This document shows positions 5,389 to 9,752 of a DNA stretch of 9,752 bases, one piece after another. The first letter of the stretch is position 1. Every line of letters starts with the position of its first letter. Made by a program: the position numbers and the translations under genes. The DNA comes from Candidatus Saccharimonadales bacterium (GTDB taxonomy: Bacteria > Patescibacteriota > Saccharimonadia > Saccharimonadales > Saccharimonadaceae), in contig JASLCR010000027.1 in NCBI GenBank assembly GCA_030145955.1, forward strand, positions 1 to 9,752. The letters run 5' to 3'. The notes under the pieces are model-generated. The model had not been told where the DNA came from and searched no databases. It worked only from the letters and a program-made list of their open reading frames with translations.

Positions 5389-7358
5389 CTCTGCTTAGCG
5401 CGGATCTCTGCAATAAGATCTCGGAGCTCCGCTGCTTTTTCAAACTCCAAGTTTGCACTTGCAAGATCCATTTGTGCCGACAGATCCTTGACGAGTGAGT
5501 CGTATTCATCTTTTGGAATCTTCTTAAGATCAAGCTTTGGCCTTTTGTCATCTTCCTTCATAGGAATAATCGCCCGAAGCCCTTCACCAATTTCTTTCGC
5601 CACGCTCCGCGGCGTAATACCATGCTCATTGTTGTATGCCTCCTGAATATCACGGCGGCGGTTGGTCTCATCGATCGCCCGCTGCATTGAGCCAGTCATA
5701 CTGTCGGCGTACATAATCACTTTGCCTTCTTCGTGTCGCGCTGCACGACCAATCGTCTGGATTAATGCACTCTCAGAGCGGAGGAATCCTTCTTTATCTG
5801 CATCAATAATCGCCACCAAACTTACCTCAGGAAGGTCAAGCCCCTCACGAAGCAGGTTAATGCCAACAAGTACATCGTACACGCCCTGGCGCAGATCACG
5901 CAGAATATCTCCTCGCTCCAAAGTATCAACTTCAGAGTGGATGTATGCCGTTTTGATACCGATGTCTTGCAAGTGCTGACTCAAATCTTCTGCCATCCGT
6001 TTCGTAAGTGTAGTGACGAGTACTCGCTGTTTTTTCTCAATCTTCTCACGAATTTCTGCAATCAAGTCATCTACCTGACCTTCAGATTTTCTAATCTCAA
6101 TCTCAGGATCGAGCAACCCGGTCGGGCGGATCACTTGCTGGGCCGGCTCGGGGCTATGCGTTAACTCATATTCGCCTGGAGTTGCAGAAACATAAATCGC
6201 ATTGTTGATATGTTTATCGAATTCTTCAAACTTTAAGGGGCGGTTATCGAGTGCCGATGGCAAGCGGAAGCCGTGCTCAACCAGCACTTCCTTGCGCGCC
6301 CGGTCGCCATTATACATACCACGCACCTGTGGCAAGCTCATGTGACTTTCATCCACAAGTAGTAGCCAGTCATCCGGGTAATAGTCTATCAAGGTAGCTG
6401 GCTGCTCACCCGATTCTCGATTAGTAAGATACCTCGAGTAGTTTTCAATACCCTTGACAAACCCCGTCTCTTCAAGCATCTCAATGTCGTATTTTGTACG
6501 CTGTGCTAGGCGCTGCGCCTCGAGCAACTTATCGTGCTGCTCGAACCACTGTACCCGCTCATCAAACTCGCGCTTAATGCCTTCGATCGCCTGTGCGATC
6601 TGTTCTTTCGGTGTTGCATAGTGGCTTGATGGGAAAATCTTTAGTTCATCTGGCTCACCAAGAATCTCCCCGGTCAGCGGATCAATCCGTGTCATCCGAT
6701 CAACCTCATCACCGAAAAATTCTATACGATATGCCACATCACTTCCCGCTGGGAATACGTCTACAACATCACCCTTTACGCGAAATGTACCTCGATGAAA
6801 ATCAATATCGTTGCGTTGATACTGGATATCCGTGAGAAGCCGAATAAATTTATCTTGCTGCCGCCGTTCGCCCTTTTTGAGCTGGATTGACATTTCGGCA
6901 TAGCTGTCTGGTGATCCAATACCATAGATACAGCTCACGCTAGCAACGATAATGACATCACGGCGCGTTAATAGTGCCGTTGTGGCTGCGTGCCTCAGCC
7001 GATCAATCTCATCATTGATTTTTGAGTCCTTTTCAATATAAGTGTCGCTACTAGCGATGTACGCCTCTGGCTGGTAATAGTCAAAGTAGCTCACAAAGTA
7101 ATGAACTTCGTTGTCTGGAAAAAAGTTCTTAAACTCTGAATATAGTTGCGCAGCCAGTGTTTTATTATGTGCGAGGACGAGCGTTGGCACGTTTCGATTC
7201 GCAATGATATTTGCCATCGTAAATGTCTTACCAGAGCCAGTGACACCAAGTAGCGTTTGCTCACGTTCATTTTTCTCCAAACCAGCAACCAGCTGCGCAA
7301 TTGCAGCTGGTTGATCACCGGTTGGTTGATATTGAGTGTTAAGCTTGAATTTATTCAC
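5385..7358 (-). CDS. uvrB: Excinuclease ABC subunit B
   Basis: UvrB is the damage-verifying helicase of nucleotide excision repair. It is loaded by UvrA and recruits UvrC. At 657 aa it is near the usual 660-670. Visible parts in order: Walker A GVTGSGKT (38-45), the DNA-clamping beta-hairpin region around 87-118 (VSYFDYYQPEAY, then SSDTYIEKDSKIND), the DESH box (336-339), YVSATPGEYE (389-398), NLLREGLDLPEV (501-512), helicase motif VI QTIGRAARH (534-542) and a C-terminal UVR domain (about 620-655, LEFEKAAELRD) that contacts UvrC. One hairpin tyrosine of the usual SYYDYY is Phe92. The start is GTG at 7358, supported by the family-typical opening FKLNTQYQPTGDQP. No ribosome binding site precedes it, and a TACAAT box lies 7 nt upstream. 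It follows the 186-aa membrane protein by 24 nt. Confidence 0.97.
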   Translation of the reverse strand: MNKFKLNTQYQPTGDQPAAIAQLVAGLEKNEREQTLLGVTGSGKTFTMANIIANRNVPTLVLAHNKTLAAQLYSEFKNFFPDNEVHYFVSYFDYYQPEAYIASSDTYIEKDSKINDEIDRLRHAATTALLTRRDVIIVASVSCIYGIGSPDSYAEMSIQLKKGERRQQDKFIRLLTDIQYQRNDIDFHRGTFRVKGDVVDVFPAGSDVAYRIEFFGDEVDRMTRIDPLTGEILGEPDELKIFPSSHYATPKEQIAQAIEGIKREFDERVQWFEQHDKLLEAQRLAQRTKYDIEMLEETGFVKGIENYSRYLTNRESGEQPATLIDYYPDDWLLLVDESHMSLPQVRGMYNGDRARKEVLVEHGFRLPSALDNRPLKFEEFDKHINNAIYVSATPGEYELTHSPEPAQQVIRPTGLLDPEIEIRKSEGQVDDLIAEIREKIEKKQRVLVTTLTKRMAEDLSQHLQDIGIKTAYIHSEVDTLERGDILRDLRQGVYDVLVGINLLREGLDLPEVSLVAIIDADKEGFLRSESALIQTIGRAARHEEGKVIMYADSMTGSMQRAIDETNRRRDIQEAYNNEHGITPRSVAKEIGEGLRAIIPMKEDDKRPKLDLKKIPKDEYDSLVKDLSAQMDLASANLEFEKAAELRDLIAEIRAKQS

Positions 7359-7365
7359 TTATTTT

Positions 7366-7399
7366 ATTGTACCAGTGAGAAGCTACCCTTTGTAGTCTA
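7366..7399 (-). promoter_or_regulatory. Candidate uvrB promoter with -35 element TAGACTACAA
   Basis: TACAAT (7371..7366, minus strand) is 7 nt from the uvrB GTG, so the transcript would begin at the start codon. TAGACTACAA (7399..7390) lies 18 nt upstream of the -10 and is identical to the element at the same place before gatC. It overlaps the last codons of the upstream gene (Val-Asp-Tyr-Lys), so it may be partly explained by coding. Confidence 0.45.
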
Positions 7400-7943
7400 C
7401 AACACCCTTACCCTCAGCAATACATTTGCCATCAACAAGTTCGTATGGCACTTTCGCAGCTTCTAAGTTAGTACATGAAAAACCTTCATTTTGTGTGCCC
7501 GCAACATTTGCTATAGCACCAGTTCCATCCTTTGGACCCCAAATCAAATAGGCGCTCGTCATGTTGTCCACCCCGACTGCATAGTCGCCTTCGAGACGAT
7601 CAACCGTATATTTCATTGTCATGCCGTCCATCACCATACCGGCATTTGCTTTAAAGTACGCTTTGAGTGCTGAGCCTGCGTCGGTAAGCTTATCGACATC
7701 TGAAGCCGATGCAACAACTACACCTGTCGTATCTTTTTTATCAGTCCGAAAGTCGTGATATTGTTTTGCGGTGTTGGTATCTTGTTTTTTACTCTTGTCT
7801 ATGACAACCAGTTCTGTGTCTTTCTTTGTTGGTGCTTTATAGACAAAGTTCTGATAGAAAATCCAGCCAAGTGCCGTAATAAGTGCTAGCACAAGTACGA
7901 TAACAACTACCGCATGTGCTGACCCCTGTTGTTGATGCTTCAT
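7383..7943 (-). CDS. Hypothetical membrane-anchored extracytoplasmic protein
   Basis: A 186-aa protein of unknown function. A short basic N terminus (MKHQQQGSAH) precedes one hydrophobic helix at about 11-30 (AVVVIVLVLALITALGWIFY). Then comes a charged linker (about 36-72, rich in Lys, Asp and Thr) and a C-terminal domain of about 110 residues, presumably outside the membrane. That domain has only two cysteines, C157 and C174, in FSCTNL and DGKCIAEG, which could form a disulfide. Gly7 just before the hydrophobic stretch recalls type IV prepilin leaders (Gly then hydrophobic), but the conserved Glu at +5 is missing, so this is only a possibility. The ATG has a strong GGGAGG site 4 nt upstream and a promoter at 7971-8000. 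It is upstream of uvrB with a 24-nt gap, though no functional link is evident. Confidence 0.8.
   Translation of the reverse strand: MKHQQQGSAHAVVVIVLVLALITALGWIFYQNFVYKAPTKKDTELVVIDKSKKQDTNTAKQYHDFRTDKKDTTGVVVASASDVDKLTDAGSALKAYFKANAGMVMDGMTMKYTVDRLEGDYAVGVDNMTSAYLIWGPKDGTGAIANVAGTQNEGFSCTNLEAAKVPYELVDGKCIAEGKGVVDYKG
7390..7402. repeat. 13-bp perfect palindrome TTGTAG-T-CTACAA upstream of uvrB
   Basis: Arms TTGTAG and CTACAA flank one central base. The near edge is 32 nt from the uvrB start codon, at the -35 position. The inverted repeat before gatC has similar TGTAG/CTACA arms at nearly the same distance from its start, but a different spacer. A regulatory role such as an SOS-type operator is possible but unproven, since it also encodes the end of the upstream gene. 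Confidence 0.4.
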
Positions 7944-7970
7944 ATATCCTCCCTTTTAAGCCGTCAGTGT

Positions 7971-8000
7971 ATTATCTACCCTAATTTTACGCCTAGACAA
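7971..8000 (-). promoter_or_regulatory. Promoter of the 186-aa membrane protein gene
   Basis: On the minus strand TTGTCT (8000..7995) and GATAAT (7976..7971) are 18 nt apart and match the consensus at 4/6 and 5/6. The expected start near 7964 gives a leader of about 20 nt that includes the GGGAGG ribosome binding site. This is a conventional, leadered promoter. Confidence 0.55.
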
Positions 8001-8029
8001 ATAAAACACAAGTATTTTCACCCCCTATC

Positions 8030-8038
8030 TGCTACAAT
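8030..8038 (+). promoter_or_regulatory. Extended -10 promoter of the LOG-family gene
   Basis: TGCTACAAT is an extended -10 box (TGn plus TACAAT at 8033-8038). No good -35 lies 16-18 nt upstream, which is common for extended -10 promoters. Transcription should start about 3 nt before the ATG at 8049, so the mRNA would be almost leaderless. No ribosome binding site is visible. Confidence 0.5.
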
Positions 8039-8048
8039 GAAAATAATT

Positions 8049-8744
8049 ATGCAACCAAAACCAAACAAAAACGAAAACGTATGTATTCCTCGTGATATTG
8101 TTTTACAGGCAGCGATGATACGCCTGGGTGATATTGACGATGAGGTACAAAATGGCTACAACATTATCCGCAAATATCATAAAACGGTCACAATTTTTGG
8201 ATCGGCACGTACACCAGAGGATAGTCCGGATTATCAAAAAGCTCGTGAGGTGGCTGCTCGTCTAGCGGAAGAAAAATATGCAGTCATCACCGGTGGTGGA
8301 CATGGCATTATGGGTGCGGCAAATCGCGGGGCTTTCGAAGCTGGCGGTAATTCAATAGGCTTTAATATTGCCCTGCCACACGAGCAAACACTGAACAATT
8401 ACACAACCGAGAGTTACGCTTTTAGTCACTTTGCACCGCGTAAGATTGCAATGACACTCTACGCCGATGCATACATCTATTTCCCGGGGGGCTTTGGTAC
8501 TCTCGATGAACTTACCGAAATTCTCACCCTTATACAAACTGGCAAGACCAACAAAGCGCCAATTATCCTTGTAGGAAGCCACTTCTGGAATGCATTTGAC
8601 CAGCTTGCAAAGAATGCGCTACTGACCTACAAGTCAATCGAAGAAAAAGATCTCGCCCTATACACTATTACCGATAGTGTTGACGAGATCCTCAATATCG
8701 TCAAAAGCAATACAACGTATTGTCACGACGAAGACGATGACTAA
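8049..8744 (+). CDS. LOG-family (TIGR00730-type) Rossmann-fold nucleotide hydrolase
   Basis: A 231-aa protein of the lysine-decarboxylase-like (LOG) family. Diagnostic features are TVTIFGSART (46-55) on the first Rossmann strand, TGGGHGIMGAANRGA (81-95), the conserved Arg131-Lys132 in FAPRKIAM and PGGFGTLDE (146-154), matching PGGxGTxxE. Characterised members cleave the N-glycosidic bond of nucleoside 5'-monophosphates to give a base and ribose-5-phosphate: cytokinin activators, or purine and pyrimidine nucleotide nucleosidases. The substrate here is unknown, and I would not assume cytokinin. The frame is open up to 7929, but I chose 8049 because the extra residues look unlike the family, would overlap the divergent gene and lie upstream of the promoter. 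An ATG at 8037 is also in frame but falls inside the -10 box. The C terminus is an acidic tail (HDEDDD). The stop overlaps the PfkB gene stop by 4 nt. Confidence 0.85.
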   Translation: MQPKPNKNENVCIPRDIVLQAAMIRLGDIDDEVQNGYNIIRKYHKTVTIFGSARTPEDSPDYQKAREVAARLAEEKYAVITGGGHGIMGAANRGAFEAGGNSIGFNIALPHEQTLNNYTTESYAFSHFAPRKIAMTLYADAYIYFPGGFGTLDELTEILTLIQTGKTNKAPIILVGSHFWNAFDQLAKNALLTYKSIEEKDLALYTITDSVDEILNIVKSNTTYCHDEDDD

Positions 8745-9751
8745 AGTTGCGTAACCTTGTAGTCTTCTGGAGCTACTTTCAGGAAGTGATCAATTTTCTC
8801 ACGAGTCAATAGGCCCTTTTGCGCACCAATTTCCTGTACAACGTTCATGCTGTTAATTGGCGCCCATGTCAGTGCCTCTTCCATAGACTTTCCAAGTGCG
8901 AGACCAGCAACAATAGTTGAGGCGAAGGCATCGCCAGCACCAGTACGATCAACCGGAGCCTTAGGGTCTGGGTAATTCGGGATTGTTACCAGCTTCCAGT
9001 CAAATGACGCATACGAGCCGTGCGAGCCATCAGTGATAACCACTTTTTCTGGACCAAGCTCGTGCAACCCATTTGCAAGCTGGCCAATGTCGTCCCGCCC
9101 CTTGCCGGTGACTTGCATTGCCTCTTCGCGGTTCATTACCACTAAGTGCGCACGGCGATAAAGTCCGGCTAGCTTCTCTATACCCCATTCAAAGTGATAG
9201 GTTGCTGGCTGGAATACAAACTTTACGCTTGGATTTCTCTCGAGATAATCGAGTAATGCTTCGTGTAATGGCCACGAGTCCTTGCCGATATAGGCAAGAT
9301 AAATCCATTCTGGTACCGTCTCAGGATCTTTCCATTCGTAGGCGTATGTCTCGCTCTTTACAAGCATAGTTCGATCAGCCCCGTGACGAAGCACATACCA
9401 GTAGCTAGTCGCCTTATCTTCCTCGACAACCATCGAGTCAGTGGCAATTTTTTCAGACTCCAGATGTTCGATTGCTTCCTCACCGACATCATCACCACCT
9501 ACCCAAGCCATAAGGCTCACATCAAGCCCTAGCCGCGCGCATGAAACGGCCGCATTCGGAGATGGACCGACTGAGCGAACAATATCAACACCTTCATATG
9601 GTGGTTTTGCACCAAAGGGAAGCTTTAGCCACTCATTACCCTCTTCGTCTTTCTCAACTTTCGCATAGTTCTCGTCGAGTTTAATAAACGCATCGGTAAA
9701 AATATCACCAATCGCCAGCAGTTTTGGCCCAGCTACCCCTGATTCACCCAT
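8741..9751 (-). CDS. PfkB-family carbohydrate or nucleoside kinase, possibly incomplete at the 5' end
   Basis: A ribokinase/PfkB-family kinase of at least 336 aa that transfers phosphate from ATP to a sugar or nucleoside hydroxyl. Motifs present are LLAIGDIFTD (11-20), GPSPNAAVSCARLG (62-75) corresponding to signature 1 with its sugar-binding Asn, NREE (207-210) fitting the NXXE magnesium and phosphate motif, and DRTGAGDAFAS (268-278), signature 2 with catalytic base Asp274. Residues 27-58 form a longer than usual, charged lid-like insertion (EKDEEGNEW, then FGAKPPYEG). Substrate specificity cannot be assigned. The first Met is at the last bases of the window, so the true start may lie outside, although the Rossmann strand begins at a normal distance from this Met. 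The gene converges on the LOG gene and shares 4 nt with it at the stops. Confidence 0.88.
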   Translation of the reverse strand: MGESGVAGPKLLAIGDIFTDAFIKLDENYAKVEKDEEGNEWLKLPFGAKPPYEGVDIVRSVGPSPNAAVSCARLGLDVSLMAWVGGDDVGEEAIEHLESEKIATDSMVVEEDKATSYWYVLRHGADRTMLVKSETYAYEWKDPETVPEWIYLAYIGKDSWPLHEALLDYLERNPSVKFVFQPATYHFEWGIEKLAGLYRRAHLVVMNREEAMQVTGKGRDDIGQLANGLHELGPEKVVITDGSHGSYASFDWKLVTIPNYPDPKAPVDRTGAGDAFASTIVAGLALGKSMEEALTWAPINSMNVVQEIGAQKGLLTREKIDHFLKVAPEDYKVTQL

Positions 9752-9752
9752 T

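Noticed and set aside
7929..8048. Upstream extension of the LOG gene by 40 residues
   Set aside because: It would overlap the start of the divergent gene and run through the extended -10 box. Its residues do not resemble the family N terminus, and no ribosome binding site supports a start at 7929.

Overview
The window looks like a compact stretch of a Patescibacteria (CPR) genome, most likely a Saccharibacteria (TM7)-type organism. This rests on gene content, very tight packing, a membrane-anchored RNxxxH protein inside a gatCAB operon, and the N-terminal style of the secreted proteins. It is inference, because no rRNA or other phylogenetic marker is present. TGA is a normal stop here (gatA, the 138-aa protein and the 61-aa ORF end with it), which argues against the recoded-TGA CPR lineages. 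I see no mobile element, CRISPR array, tRNA or rRNA.

Layout. (1) A minus-strand operon runs from about 4660 down to 73: gatC, gatA, a membrane-anchored protein with a HEPN-like RNxxxH motif, gatB, a 61-aa ORF and a galU-like nucleotidyltransferase. Junctions are +4, -4, -4, +3 and -4 nt, so the genes are probably translationally coupled. At the far left a further minus-strand gene begins at base 22 and leaves the window. (2) Divergent from gatC is a plus-strand P-loop kinase related to adenylate kinase (4732-5388). (3) Convergent with it is uvrB (minus), preceded by a small membrane-anchored extracytoplasmic protein (7383-7943). (4) Divergent from that is a LOG-family nucleotide hydrolase (8049-8744, plus), which meets a PfkB-family sugar or nucleoside kinase (minus) running to the right edge.

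Functions. GatCAB makes Gln-tRNA(Gln) and/or Asn-tRNA(Asn) by transamidation. UvrB is the damage-verifying helicase of nucleotide excision repair. The galU-like enzyme should make a nucleotide sugar, though its substrate loop is unusual. The Adk-like kinase, LOG protein and PfkB kinase suggest nucleotide or nucleoside salvage, but they are not one operon.

Most unusual points. Three minus-strand starts (base 22, gatC, uvrB) show the same geometry of a -10 box, exactly 7 nt, then the start codon with no ribosome binding site, which suggests leaderless transcripts. gatC and uvrB also share an identical 10-mer, TAGACTACAA, at the -35 position, part of an inverted repeat in both places. Both convergent gene pairs overlap by 4 nt through their stop codons, leaving no room for terminators.
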